Shown here: positions 8,152-18,000 of the stretch, one piece after another
How positions within the stretch are numbered: position 1 is the first letter of the stretch
Layout of the letters: each line of letters opens with the position of its first letter
Assembly (NCBI RefSeq): GCF_003865075.1
Contig: NZ_BHWB01000001.1
Span: forward strand, 248,001-312,000
Direction of reading: 5' to 3'
DNA: 64,000 nucleotides
Origin: Bacteroides faecalis
Lineage (GTDB): Bacteria; Bacteroidota; Bacteroidia; Bacteroidales; Bacteroidaceae
The notes under the pieces: generated by a model
What the model was told of the DNA's origin: nothing
The model's input: only the letters and a program-made list of their open reading frames with translations
Databases searched by the model: none
Position numbers and translations under genes: made by a program

Positions 8152-10419
8152 TTATTTATGGTTAATAATATTAATATGTCTCTGTGAAGGCCGAAGCAAA
8201 TTCTCCACAAAGTAATAACGAATCAGGTTCTGATAGTAAGGACTCATCACTCCATGATCTTTTCCCGGAAGAATAAACATATCAAAACGCTTATTCGCTT
8301 TAATCAGGGCATCTGCTAACCGATAAGTAGAAGAAGGAGGTACATTCTTATCTACATCACCGGTAATCAGCATCAACTTTCCTTTCAAATTACCTGCCAA
8401 CTCCATATTAGTAGGAATTTTTACGGAAAAAGTCGTTTTTCCCGTCTTAGCATCTATTTTCTCATTCAATCCATGAAATATTTCTCCCCACCACTGAATA
8501 TAAATATTGTTATCATGATTGCCGGAAGCGGCTACTGCCACTTTATAAAAGTCCGGATAAGTAAGGATTGAAGCTACCGTCTGAAAAGCCCCTCCGGAAT
8601 GCCCGTAAATACCTACTCTATCTAAATCAATGTAAGAGTACTCTTTAGCCAACTGTTCTATCACATATTTATCATCTGCCAACGGATAATCACGTAAATT
8701 ACCATAGCTAAAACAATAAAAATCATGTCCGCGTAATGGCGAACTTCCTCTCGGAGCTACATTAATCACAATAAATCCCAATTCCGCCAAAGACTGATTT
8801 CCATTGTCATCAAGTACGAAAGATTGCGGAATCTGATCATCCTGAGGGCCCGGATATACATTACTTATAATCGGATATTTCTTGCTCTTATCCAAATGGG
8901 AAGGCAGATACATCAATCCATATAAATCTGTCTGTCCATCAGCCGCTTTCACTTTCAACAAAGTAGGGGGGTGCCATCCGGCCTGCCGCAGATTACTACC
9001 ATCCATTTGGTCCACCTTAAAATTCTTCCCAGGGTTTTCAATGGACAATACATTCATCACAGGAAACATATCCATACGCGAATACTTATCTATCGCATAT
9101 TTTTTATCTCCGGAAAGAGTCAACTCATGATTGCCATTACCGGGAGTCAGCAAAACTTGTTTCTTACCATCCAAACGCGCTTTATAGAAAAAAGTATAAT
9201 AAGGATTTATGCCTTCCTCGTTGCCGTATCCGGAAAAGATCATTTCTCTTTTCAGTGTATCGACATGGACAATGTTGCCTGCTACAAGACTTTCACCTTT
9301 TGTGATACGATTCAGCAACTTCCCGTCATGATCATAGAGATAATAATTCCCTTTTCCCGTACGCTCCGACCACCAAATGAAATATTTACCTTGCTCCAAT
9401 ATTTTATAGTTAAACAAAGTAAGATTGATATGAGGAACACACTCTTCCGAAATCAGCTCAGTGACCGTACCGTCTTCCACATTTATCCGGCAAAGATCTA
9501 TCTTGTCGGCCTTACGGCTTCTCCGGGTAATGTATAATGCAGTGAGAGAACGGAAATAATCCATTGCCACAACCTGATCCGGATACTTCTCGACAGGCAG
9601 CAACTTTCCTTGCCCCCGATCGGCATCATACCAAAACACACGATACTGACGTACTCCCGCATCACCCGGCATAGGCATTTTAAAGGTATTCGTAGTTGGA
9701 CGTGAATTACCCAGTGAATGAATTAAGCTTATTTCTTTCACTTCACTCATGTCCTGCATCATATATATATACCGATGTCCCAGCCAAAAACCTTTCGAAT
9801 TGGTAGATACCGTATCCTTCGAATTACGATAAGTATAAGAAGCATCTTCTTTCCCGTCAAACGTGATTCGTTTTACTGACCCTGTCCGATTATCTCGCAC
9901 AAACAAGTCATAACCACTTCCTAACATACTATATAAAGAATCAGCACTATGACAAGATTGTTTGAGATTCAAACGATCTGTCACTTTCTTTTCAACCGGG
10001 ATCTCAGACAGCTTACCTGTATTCATATCATAGACCATTGATTTGCCTTTCTTATCGAGATAAAAACGGCTAAAATCATTATTCTTAAATTGGTACCCAT
10101 ACAGTTGAATATCTTTTGCATCCAATGTATCTCCAGTAATCTGAGCATATTGACGGACAAACTGTTCATTATCCTTTATCATGCTCTTCCTTTTCCCGTT
10201 TTCAGCATTCACCAAATAATGATGATTCCCATCCTGACTTTTTACGTCATAGGAAAAATAGTGGCTGCCTTTTATCCAATTGGGATAAAGAGTTCTACCT
10301 TTTATATATTGTTCCAAAGAATCAGCGGAACATTTTTCAGCCTGCGTCCAATTCGCTTCCTGAGCAAAAACAGACAGGGAAAAAATGCTTGAGAATAATA
10401 TAAAAGTCAGTTTTCTCAT
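8152..10419 (-). CDS. Secreted S9 family (prolyl oligopeptidase / DPP IV-like) serine peptidase
   Basis: A 755-residue exported peptidase with signal peptide ending SVFAQ. The N-terminal two thirds looks like a DPP IV-type beta-propeller; the C-terminal alpha/beta-hydrolase domain carries the nucleophile in GHSGG (Ser about 608), an Asp in GDVDKNVPPSS (about 686) and a His in GKDHGVM (about 721). Family members release dipeptides or short peptides from protein ends, often after Pro or Ala. The start ATG overlaps the stop of the upstream S8 gene (ATGA), implying translational coupling. Downstream are susC and susD. Together this suggests periplasmic or surface trimming of peptides made by the S8 enzyme before or after import. 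Confidence 0.9.
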   Translation of the reverse strand: MRKLTFILFSSIFSLSVFAQEANWTQAEKCSADSLEQYIKGRTLYPNWIKGSHYFSYDVKSQDGNHHYLVNAENGKRKSMIKDNEQFVRQYAQITGDTLDAKDIQLYGYQFKNNDFSRFYLDKKGKSMVYDMNTGKLSEIPVEKKVTDRLNLKQSCHSADSLYSMLGSGYDLFVRDNRTGSVKRITFDGKEDASYTYRNSKDTVSTNSKGFWLGHRYIYMMQDMSEVKEISLIHSLGNSRPTTNTFKMPMPGDAGVRQYRVFWYDADRGQGKLLPVEKYPDQVVAMDYFRSLTALYITRRSRKADKIDLCRINVEDGTVTELISEECVPHINLTLFNYKILEQGKYFIWWSERTGKGNYYLYDHDGKLLNRITKGESLVAGNIVHVDTLKREMIFSGYGNEEGINPYYTFFYKARLDGKKQVLLTPGNGNHELTLSGDKKYAIDKYSRMDMFPVMNVLSIENPGKNFKVDQMDGSNLRQAGWHPPTLLKVKAADGQTDLYGLMYLPSHLDKSKKYPIISNVYPGPQDDQIPQSFVLDDNGNQSLAELGFIVINVAPRGSSPLRGHDFYCFSYGNLRDYPLADDKYVIEQLAKEYSYIDLDRVGIYGHSGGAFQTVASILTYPDFYKVAVAASGNHDNNIYIQWWGEIFHGLNEKIDAKTGKTTFSVKIPTNMELAGNLKGKLMLITGDVDKNVPPSSTYRLADALIKANKRFDMFILPGKDHGVMSPYYQNLIRYYFVENLLRPSQRHINIINHK

Positions 10420-11960
10420 TTCTTATATTCCATTGCTAGTTTCACAGCTTGTAATGCATCCACAATACCTCCACTCGTACAAAGTCCCTCTTCCTGCATC
10501 GGACGAACACTTTTTATCAAAATATCCTTGACCTGCGCAGCTTTTAATTTAGGGAAATATGCTCGAAGCATAGCAGCTACGGCAGTTACCACCGGAGCCG
10601 CAATACTTGTTCCCTGCGACTTCATATATTCGTTGCCGAGAGTAACTGAAGTAATATCCTCACCCGGAGCAAACACATCAACTTCCTTCTGCCCATAATT
10701 GGAGAATGAACACATTTTTCCTAGTTTATCTGATGCCCCCACTCTTAAATAATTGGAGAAAATAGCTCCCGATTTATCTTTTGCCGAAGGGAAATAAGCA
10801 ACATCATCGATATCTTTCTTATTATTTCCCGCTGCCTGAACCAACAAAACATCTTTTTTTGCAGCATAAGCAATGGCCTCATTTACCATCTCCGCATTAG
10901 GAGACGTATATTTACCCAAACTCATATTAATGACCTTAGCACCATTATCTACCGCATATCGGATAGCAGTTGCTATATCCTTATCATATTCGTCGCCATC
11001 GGGTACAGCACGAAGTATCATCAACTTAGCTTCCGGATAAACTCCTGTCACCGCCACATCCCCCACTCCTTGTCCGGCAATGACTCCAGCCACAAACGTA
11101 CCGTGATCACAACCTTCCACCTGTAGGATAGTATTTCCATAAAAACGATCCTTCGGATCCGTCATATCATCTCCCATCAACAGTCGTTTGTCTGCATCAT
11201 GTTCAATACCATCAATTCGTTTTTTCATCAAATTGAACTGTGACCTATGCGTATCCCTGATTTTTTTCCATAATGCGTCTTTCCCTCCTTTATACATATC
11301 GACAAATAGAGTTTCGCAGGCTTTATTCCATTTCTCATTATCAATGGACAAATGAGCAAGTCCGTTGACCGTCAATGTGTCTACAGATACTCCCGTCACT
11401 TGCAATACGGAATCTACCACATGGTAAGCAGCGTCTTTCATGGCAGTATATCCGAAAAACTTTATGTAATTCACAATACCTGCTTTCTTCTTCATCTTTT
11501 CATAATAAGCATATTCGCTAACATCTTTTACTGAAGCGGAATCCATGTCTTTATACTTAGGGAAAAGTCTTTTAAATTCACGATATTCTTCAGTACCGGC
11601 ACTAGTCATATTAAAAGTTCCGTCTTTGGTTCCTAAAAAATTCCAGCCATGTATATCATCCGTGTATCCGTTTTTATCATTATCCTTTCCGTCCTGTTTC
11701 TCTTTGCGGTTAGTCCAAAGAGCAGATTGAAGATCGACAACAGTAGTATCAATACCAGAATCAATAATACCGACAATGATTTGTTTGCGAGGGGGCCGTT
11801 TTTCTGTTTTTAAAAAATGTAATGCATCTTCAGACCTCACTCCTTGTAATGTATCATTATACATTTTATGCCATTTCAACGAAAAAGAATCCTGAGCCAC
11901 AGAGATGTTTGATACACTAAGGTAAACAAACAAACAAGCCAATAATTTTAATCTTTTCAT
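10416..11960 (-). CDS. Secreted subtilisin-like S8 serine peptidase, first gene of the operon
   Basis: A 514-residue exported subtilase. I chose the ATG at 11960 because it starts a clean signal peptide (MKRLKLLACLF ... ISVAQ) and the longer frame runs through the promoter. The catalytic triad is visible: Asp in GIIDSGID (about 69), His in DHGTFVAGVIAG (about 285), Ser in GTSIAAPVV (about 451). The gap between Asp and His is about 215 residues, far more than in classical subtilisin. Its start (DGKDNDKNGYTDDIHGWNF) is the usual Bacteroidota form, followed by a helical insert of unknown role. It leads a six-gene transcript with S9 peptidase, SusC, SusD and two lipoproteins. Confidence 0.92.
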   Translation of the reverse strand: MKRLKLLACLFVYLSVSNISVAQDSFSLKWHKMYNDTLQGVRSEDALHFLKTEKRPPRKQIIVGIIDSGIDTTVVDLQSALWTNRKEKQDGKDNDKNGYTDDIHGWNFLGTKDGTFNMTSAGTEEYREFKRLFPKYKDMDSASVKDVSEYAYYEKMKKKAGIVNYIKFFGYTAMKDAAYHVVDSVLQVTGVSVDTLTVNGLAHLSIDNEKWNKACETLFVDMYKGGKDALWKKIRDTHRSQFNLMKKRIDGIEHDADKRLLMGDDMTDPKDRFYGNTILQVEGCDHGTFVAGVIAGQGVGDVAVTGVYPEAKLMILRAVPDGDEYDKDIATAIRYAVDNGAKVINMSLGKYTSPNAEMVNEAIAYAAKKDVLLVQAAGNNKKDIDDVAYFPSAKDKSGAIFSNYLRVGASDKLGKMCSFSNYGQKEVDVFAPGEDITSVTLGNEYMKSQGTSIAAPVVTAVAAMLRAYFPKLKAAQVKDILIKSVRPMQEEGLCTSGGIVDALQAVKLAMEYKK

Positions 11961-12014
11961 ATATCGCTGCTTTATAGTTACACGTTTAACAAAGCAATAT
12001 GCAACGTTTTCACG

Positions 12015-12045
12015 CAAAAATACGATATTATACAATAATAAACAA
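12015..12045 (-). promoter_or_regulatory. Bacteroidota promoter for the S8/S9/SusCD operon
   Basis: On the minus strand TATTTTTG (12022-12015) fits the -7 consensus TAnnTTTG, and a TTG (12045-12043) lies 20 bases upstream, the usual spacing for the -33 element. It is about 55 bases before the S8 start. It also shows that the longer S8 reading frame starting at 12053 is not the real start. Confidence 0.6.
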
Positions 12046-12143
12046 TATCGCATATTAGTTTTTTTAGCTAAAACATAAAAATAAAGAAAAAGGAATAAAT
12101 ATACTCCTAAAAGGAGAAAGAGAAAAAACAGATAAAAGAAAAT

Positions 12144-12178
12144 AAAAAAAGCCGCGATAGAGATCCCATCGCGGCTTT
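12144..12178 (-). terminator. Rho-independent terminator of the rubrerythrin gene
   Basis: GCCGCGAT (12151-12158) and ATCGCGGC (12168-12175) form a GC-rich 8-bp stem with a 9-base loop. Read on the minus strand the hairpin is followed by seven T residues. It lies just after the rubrerythrin stop. Confidence 0.85.
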
Positions 12179-12197
12179 CTTCTTCGTATATTACTTT

Positions 12198-12776
12198 TTA
12201 ATAGTTTTCCTTCTTCACTTCAAAGTATGCTTGTGGATGCAGACATGCCGGACAAACTTCAGGTGCTTCCTTACCTACAGTGATATAACCACAATTACGA
12301 CATTGCCATACCACTTCACCTTCTTTAGCAAATACAGTCATATTCTCGATATTATTTACGAAAGCCAAATATCTTTCTTCATGACCTTTTTCAGCAATAG
12401 AGATATTACGATACATAGCAGCAATCATTGGGAAACCTTCTTGCTCTGCAACGTCTGCAAAATGAGGATAATCCAACGACCATTCTTCGTGTTCACCAGC
12501 TGCAGCAGCACGCAGATTTTCGAGTGTATTACCAATTACACCTGCCGGATAGCTAGCAGTAATTTCAACCATACCACCTTCAAGGAACTTAAACATACGT
12601 TTTGCATGTTCTTTTTCCTGGTCAGCTGTTTCTGTGAAAATAGCAGAAATTTGTTCGTAGCCTTCTTTTTTAGCAACACTTGCAAAATAAGTGTAACGCA
12701 TTCTTGCCTGTGATTCTCCTGCGAATGAAGTTAACAGATTCTTTTCTGTCTGAGTTCCTTTAATACTTTTAGTCAT
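12198..12776 (-). CDS. rbr: Rubrerythrin
   Basis: Rubrerythrin reduces hydrogen peroxide to water in the cytoplasm of anaerobes and protects iron enzymes. The 192-residue product has the four-helix diiron domain with ESQARMRY (Glu 21), the E-x-x-H type DQEKEHAKRMF (52-62), EEWSLDYPHF and EKGHEERYLAF (129-139). A C-terminal rubredoxin-like domain has Cys 159, 162, 175 and 178. The start at 12776 (MTKSIKGTQTEKNLL) is the family start; the longer frame adds residues with no counterpart. It has its own -7 box at 12842-12849 and its own terminator, so it is monocistronic. Confidence 0.95.
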   Translation of the reverse strand: MTKSIKGTQTEKNLLTSFAGESQARMRYTYFASVAKKEGYEQISAIFTETADQEKEHAKRMFKFLEGGMVEITASYPAGVIGNTLENLRAAAAGEHEEWSLDYPHFADVAEQEGFPMIAAMYRNISIAEKGHEERYLAFVNNIENMTVFAKEGEVVWQCRNCGYITVGKEAPEVCPACLHPQAYFEVKKENY

Positions 12777-12841
12777 AATTCTGATATAATTTAATTGATG
12801 AAAAACCAATTTATACGTAAGTTGTCGATAATTTTATAACG

Positions 12842-12849
12842 CAAATATA
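12842..12849 (-). promoter_or_regulatory. Candidate -7 element for rubrerythrin
   Basis: TATATTTG on the minus strand is an exact TAnnTTTG match about 65 bases before the rubrerythrin ATG. No clear -33 TTTG at 19-21 bases spacing. Confidence 0.5.
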
Positions 12850-12968
12850 GGATTTTTGTTCATAATAAACACTCTTTTCTTTATTAATAAAAACTATCAT
12901 CTCATTGATAAAACCTATCAACAGACAAATAGTATGTTCCAAAACATACTTATATGAATTATTTTATC

Positions 12969-12976
12969 TAATTTTG
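12969..12976 (+). promoter_or_regulatory. Candidate -7 element for the SulP gene
   Basis: TAATTTTG followed by C fits the Bacteroidota -7 consensus, about 50 bases before the SulP ATG. No matching -33 element seen. Confidence 0.45.
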
Positions 12977-13026
12977 CAACCTCTACATTACAAAAGAGCA
13001 ATAAATATACAAAGAACATATAAAAA

Positions 13027-14712
13027 ATGAAGCTATTTGAATTTAAACCCAAACTGGTTTCTTGTCTGAAGAATTACTCAAAAGAAACATTTATGGCGGA
13101 CCTGATGGCAGGTATTATCGTTGGTATTGTAGCACTTCCTTTAGCTATCGCTTTCGGTATTGCTTCGGGAGTATCGCCGGAAAAAGGTATCATTACTGCC
13201 ATCATTGCCGGATTCATCATTTCTCTGTTAGGAGGAAGTAAGGTACAGATTGGAGGACCGACAGGTGCCTTTATCGTTATCATTTATGGTATCATCCAGC
13301 AGTATGGTGAAGCCGGACTGATAATTGCCACTTTGATGGCGGGTGTTCTTCTTATATTATTAGGAGTATTTAAACTCGGAGCTGTCATTAAATTTATTCC
13401 TTACCCTATTATTGTAGGTTTCACCAGTGGTATTGCTGTCACTATTTTTACTACACAAATTGCAGATATATTTGGGCTGACATTTGGAGGAGAAAAAGTA
13501 CCGGGTGATTTCATTGGAAAATGGATCATTTATTTCCAGCATTTTGATACGGTAAACTGGTGGAATACGATCGTAAGTTTTGTCAGTATCTTTATCATTG
13601 CCATTTCTCCTAAGTTTTCTAAAAAAATTCCAGGTTCATTAATTGCTATTGTGGTAGTGACAGTCGCTGTATATTTAATGAAGATTTATGGCGGAATAGA
13701 TTGTATTCCTACTATTGGTGATCGCTTTACGATCAACTCTGAACTTCCGGATGCCACCGTACCAGTCCTAAACTGGGAAGCTATCAAAAATTTATTTCCG
13801 GTAGCTATTACTATTGCAGTATTGGGAGCCATCGAATCTTTGCTATCCGCTACAGTAGCAGATGGTGTGATAGGTGACCGACACGATTCTAATACAGAAT
13901 TAGTCGCACAGGGTGTAGCAAACATTATAACTCCTTTATTTGGCGGTATCCCTGCTACAGGAGCTATTGCACGTACGATGACTAATATCAATAATGGAGG
14001 TAAAACCCCTGTAGCAGGAATTATCCATGCAGTAGTCCTACTTTTAATTTTGCTATTTTTAATGCCGCTTGCACAATACATACCTATGGCGTGCCTCGCC
14101 GGAGTGCTGGTCATTGTATCTTATAATATGAGTGGATGGCGTGTATTCAAAGCGTTACTGAAAAATCCTAAATCAGACGTTACCGTATTGTTGATTACCT
14201 TCCTTCTGACTGTTATCTTCGACTTGACAATTGCCATCGAAGTTGGACTAGTCATAGCGTGTGTTCTTTTCATGAAGCGTGTAATGGAAACTACAGAAAT
14301 TTCAGTTATCACTGATGAGATTGACCCCAACTCTGAATCTGATATTACCTTACATGAAGAACATCTGACTATCCCTCAAGGAGTAGAAGTATATGAAATC
14401 AATGGTCCTTACTTCTTTGGTATTGCTACCAAATTTGAAGAAACAATGGCGCAATTGGGAGATCGACCGAAAGTACGTATCATCCGTATGCGTAAAGTTC
14501 CTTTTATTGATTCTACCGGTATACATAATCTGACAACACTTTGCCAAATGTCCCAGAAAGAAAAAATTACTGTTATTCTTTCCGGAGTCAATGAGAAAGT
14601 GCATCATGTATTAGGTAAATCCGGTTTCTATGAATTGCTGGGAAAAGAGAATATTTGCCCCAATATTAATGTAGCATTAAATAGAGCAAAAGACATTACT
14701 AAAAATAAGTAA
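13027..14712 (+). CDS. SulP family anion transporter with STAS domain
   Basis: A 561-residue inner-membrane protein with about a dozen hydrophobic segments, starting MKLFEFKPKLVSCLKNYSKE. The segments ALPLAIAFGIASGVSPEKG and GGSKVQIGGPTGAFIVI are SulP hallmarks, as is the FGGIPATGAIARTMTNINNGGKTPVAGI block. The cytoplasmic C-terminus is a STAS domain (VRIIRMRKVPFIDSTGIHNL, about residues 480-505). SulP proteins carry sulfate, bicarbonate or other anions; the substrate cannot be read from sequence. It stands alone, divergent from rubrerythrin. Confidence 0.93.
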   Translation: MKLFEFKPKLVSCLKNYSKETFMADLMAGIIVGIVALPLAIAFGIASGVSPEKGIITAIIAGFIISLLGGSKVQIGGPTGAFIVIIYGIIQQYGEAGLIIATLMAGVLLILLGVFKLGAVIKFIPYPIIVGFTSGIAVTIFTTQIADIFGLTFGGEKVPGDFIGKWIIYFQHFDTVNWWNTIVSFVSIFIIAISPKFSKKIPGSLIAIVVVTVAVYLMKIYGGIDCIPTIGDRFTINSELPDATVPVLNWEAIKNLFPVAITIAVLGAIESLLSATVADGVIGDRHDSNTELVAQGVANIITPLFGGIPATGAIARTMTNINNGGKTPVAGIIHAVVLLLILLFLMPLAQYIPMACLAGVLVIVSYNMSGWRVFKALLKNPKSDVTVLLITFLLTVIFDLTIAIEVGLVIACVLFMKRVMETTEISVITDEIDPNSESDITLHEEHLTIPQGVEVYEINGPYFFGIATKFEETMAQLGDRPKVRIIRMRKVPFIDSTGIHNLTTLCQMSQKEKITVILSGVNEKVHHVLGKSGFYELLGKENICPNINVALNRAKDITKNK

Positions 14713-14793
14713 GAGGTATATATATTATTTAGAAAGAGGTATATTACTTACTTCCTCAATATATAAATGATCTATTTACATAATAAAAACAAA

Positions 14794-14839
14794 TTCGTTC
14801 CATATATGTGGGACGCAACGGAAATAACTGTGGAACGAA
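14794..14839. repeat. 9-bp perfect inverted repeat in the SulP/GH31 intergenic region
   Basis: TTCGTTCCA (14794-14802) and TGGAACGAA (14831-14839) are exact inverted copies with a 28-base spacer, and a further GAACGAAC follows. It could be a protein site or a long-looped hairpin; no function assigned. Confidence 0.4.
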
Positions 14840-14960
14840 GCGGAAACTATAATAGAACGAACCAATATTACCAATTATACTTTTTAATAAGAGCTAAGAG
14901 AAGATTTAAATAGTTCTCATGGTAGCATATCAAGCTCACATCATAAAATAAACTTTATAA

Positions 14961-14992
14961 AAGATCCGGGTCGGAAACCCGGATCTTTTTAT
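14961..14992. terminator. Bidirectional terminator between SulP and GH31 genes
   Basis: AAGATCCGGGT (14961-14971) pairs with ACCCGGATCTT (14977-14987) around a 5-base loop, with a T run to the right and A-rich DNA (T-rich on the other strand) to the left. It lies between the convergent SulP and GH31 genes and can serve both. Confidence 0.85.
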
Positions 14993-15011
14993 AAACTCAG
15001 AAGAGTATATT

Positions 15012-18000
15012 TTAGAATTGATACATTCTCAACTGCTTATCCACCAATATTCCATCCTTCATCTGCAATTCAAACTTCACTTTGCGTTTTGCTTTAAACT
15101 TTAAGATGAACAGTTCTTCGGACCCTTCCAGTGATTCCTGCTTTCCTATATTAATAAATGTAGGATAAAGAGATTTCACTCCATTCGTATGTAAACGGTC
15201 ATATGTCAGGTTTTCCATCTCTTTCATATTCAACGGTTCAACACCTATAAACTCATAATCATTCTGATCATAAGGCAAAGCAAAGCTAAGTGCATTCACT
15301 GATTGTAGTTCGTTACCTTTTACATGAATTTCTACAATTTCATCCTTTTGATAAATCTGTTTCGGAGTAGTAATGGATAAAGAACCTGATACCTTTTGGA
15401 CAGCTTCCTTATCGACTCCACCTTCCAGTTGTGTTGCTACTACAGAAATATCATAAGCATCTATCAAATTATTCATATTGATATCCCCTTTACTGATATA
15501 TCCTTCATAATCTGAATCTCCATGACGTAATCCGGTATAATTCATATAAGAAGTAAGATCATTACGGTCTATCTTACCATCATTATTTATATCACCTTGC
15601 AAATAGCTACTGGTTCCAGGTACTTTAAATACATATATTTCACGACCTGAACCGTAATTTCCAACACCTGCCGTAACAGCTAGTTTAATGTATCGAGCAG
15701 AAGGATGTTCCGGAAAACTGAATACTTTTACATCTGCATTCCGTTGCCAGTCAAAAGCACCGGCTTCGGTCCAGTTCTCCTTATCCATACTATAGAATAC
15801 AATTCCCTGCAATAGGGTTCCATTTCCTGCATCCGTACGAGGTAAATAGTGGAATTTATCCAACTGATTGACTGTCTTAAGATCAATAATCAAATCCAAT
15901 GGGATTGAATTGACACTATATTTTGTATGCCAAACATCTCCTGACTCAGCAAAGTCGAACAATCGATTTACTCCGGCACCACCTTGTGCAGCAGCAGAAG
16001 ACTCACCTTCAATGCCATGTATAGCAAATTCCAACGGATTTTCTTTCGTTGTCACATGTATTTCTGCCCAATCGGAAATATTGTCTTTATTGACAGCACG
16101 CACTTTGAAACTGTAAGGCGTTTTTGCAGTCAGATCTTCAAATAACAATTCCGTATCCTTGATAGTGGTATAAAGCATACCATTAAACTCAATTTCATAA
16201 TAATCAGCATTAGCCACTTTATCCCATGTTGGTTTTAAAGTATATGCTTCTCTGTTTTGTTCAGATACCTGGACATTTTGCGGAACTGATAAAGCACCTG
16301 TTGTCACACGATAGCTGTCTGACGGTTCAAAGCGGAAGCCTTCTACTTTCAGTGTTACTGGATTCACTGTTACATCTATAGAAGCAAGTTTAACACGTAA
16401 CTGCGGATTCTTTGTAATCACCACTTTTTCAAATTCACTTCCTTTGGTTGCAAACTTATTCAAGTTAGGAACAGCCTCATACCAATAAACATTTTCTCCT
16501 TTGAGGAAGTCATCAATAGTAGCCACCTCTGTCAATTTCACTCCTTTATTACCTATCTTTGCCACAAGTTTCTTAGGCTTTTCCGAAACATTGATACGTA
16601 ATTCAGTCTTTTTTTCTTTCACAAAACCATTAAAATCTCCTTTTGCCGGATGTATGGTAATTGTTACACGATTCTTGTTATCTACATCCGATTCAATCAA
16701 GGTAGTGGCAAATCTTCCGTCTTTATATGCTTCCGTCACTCCATCATCATCATACTCTACCATAGAAGAATGCTGATTGGGATAGAATTCATAAATACGA
16801 AGAGAACGGTCTATTTCCGTAACATTATTATTGGGATTAGTCATCGGGATGATAGCTCCACTCTTGACAAATACCGGTAATTTCCAGATAGGTGAATCAA
16901 AGTTATTTATCACACAGTTACCCTCATACTTCTCTCCACTAAAATAATCAATCCAGGAACCTTCGGGAAGATAGATACCATTACGAATATCATTCCCCTC
17001 TTTATCCCCTTTGGTAATTTGATAAATAGGAGCTACAAGAAAATCGGTACCATACATAAACTGGTACTGTGTTGCAGATCCATGTGTATAATCATTCGGA
17101 TATTCGAGGAACATAGCGCGAATAAGAGGTAAGCCATCTACCGCTTCATTAGCATAACTATAAGCATAAGGGATCAATTCCGATTTCAGTTTCAAGTACA
17201 TCCGGTTGATAGATGCAGCAGGTTCTCCAAGAGCATGAGGATATTTCTCATTGGCTCCCCAACCATCCATGTTCAACTGCATCGGAGTAAATGTCTTCCA
17301 TTGGAAGTCACGAATATTAACCGCTTCATTCTTACCACCAAAGATTCCATCCATATCCGAACAGATATTCGGCTGGCCGGAAAGTCCGGAACCAATATAT
17401 GTCGGTATATGGAAACGAATGTATTCCCAAACACCTCCGGTTTGATCACCTGTCCAGATTCCGGCATAACGTTGAGTTCCTGCCCAGCCATCCAATGAAA
17501 TGATAAAAGGACGGGCATTACTTCCATAATAAGGCATGATATGACCTACATCTGCTACACCATTCAATCCGAAAGAATATCCGGAACCTACCCATGCTAC
17601 ATCAGTTTTCAGTACACGTACTCCTGCATCACGAACTTCCTTAACAATATCACGTTGCAATAAAGCACTTACTCCCTCTTTAGGATGCAAATCCGATTGT
17701 GTCCAAAGTCCGATTTCAACTCCATTCTCACGAGCATATTCACCTAACTTTTTCAAGTTATCAATATTTCCATCCAATGTTTCCGTTTGCCCATAACCGG
17801 CACCGTAACCGTCATTCGGTAACAACCATCCAAGAGGCATATCCTGATTTTTATAACGGTCAATTACCCCACGGGCAGAAAACTGATAGTTATTCTTTTC
17901 ACCATTCAATGATTCCTTAATGCCTCCATTGTCTTTCTGACTCTCTTTATACCGTTTCCCGTCTTCAAACAAAATTCCATTCGGATCTTCTTTCCAATAG

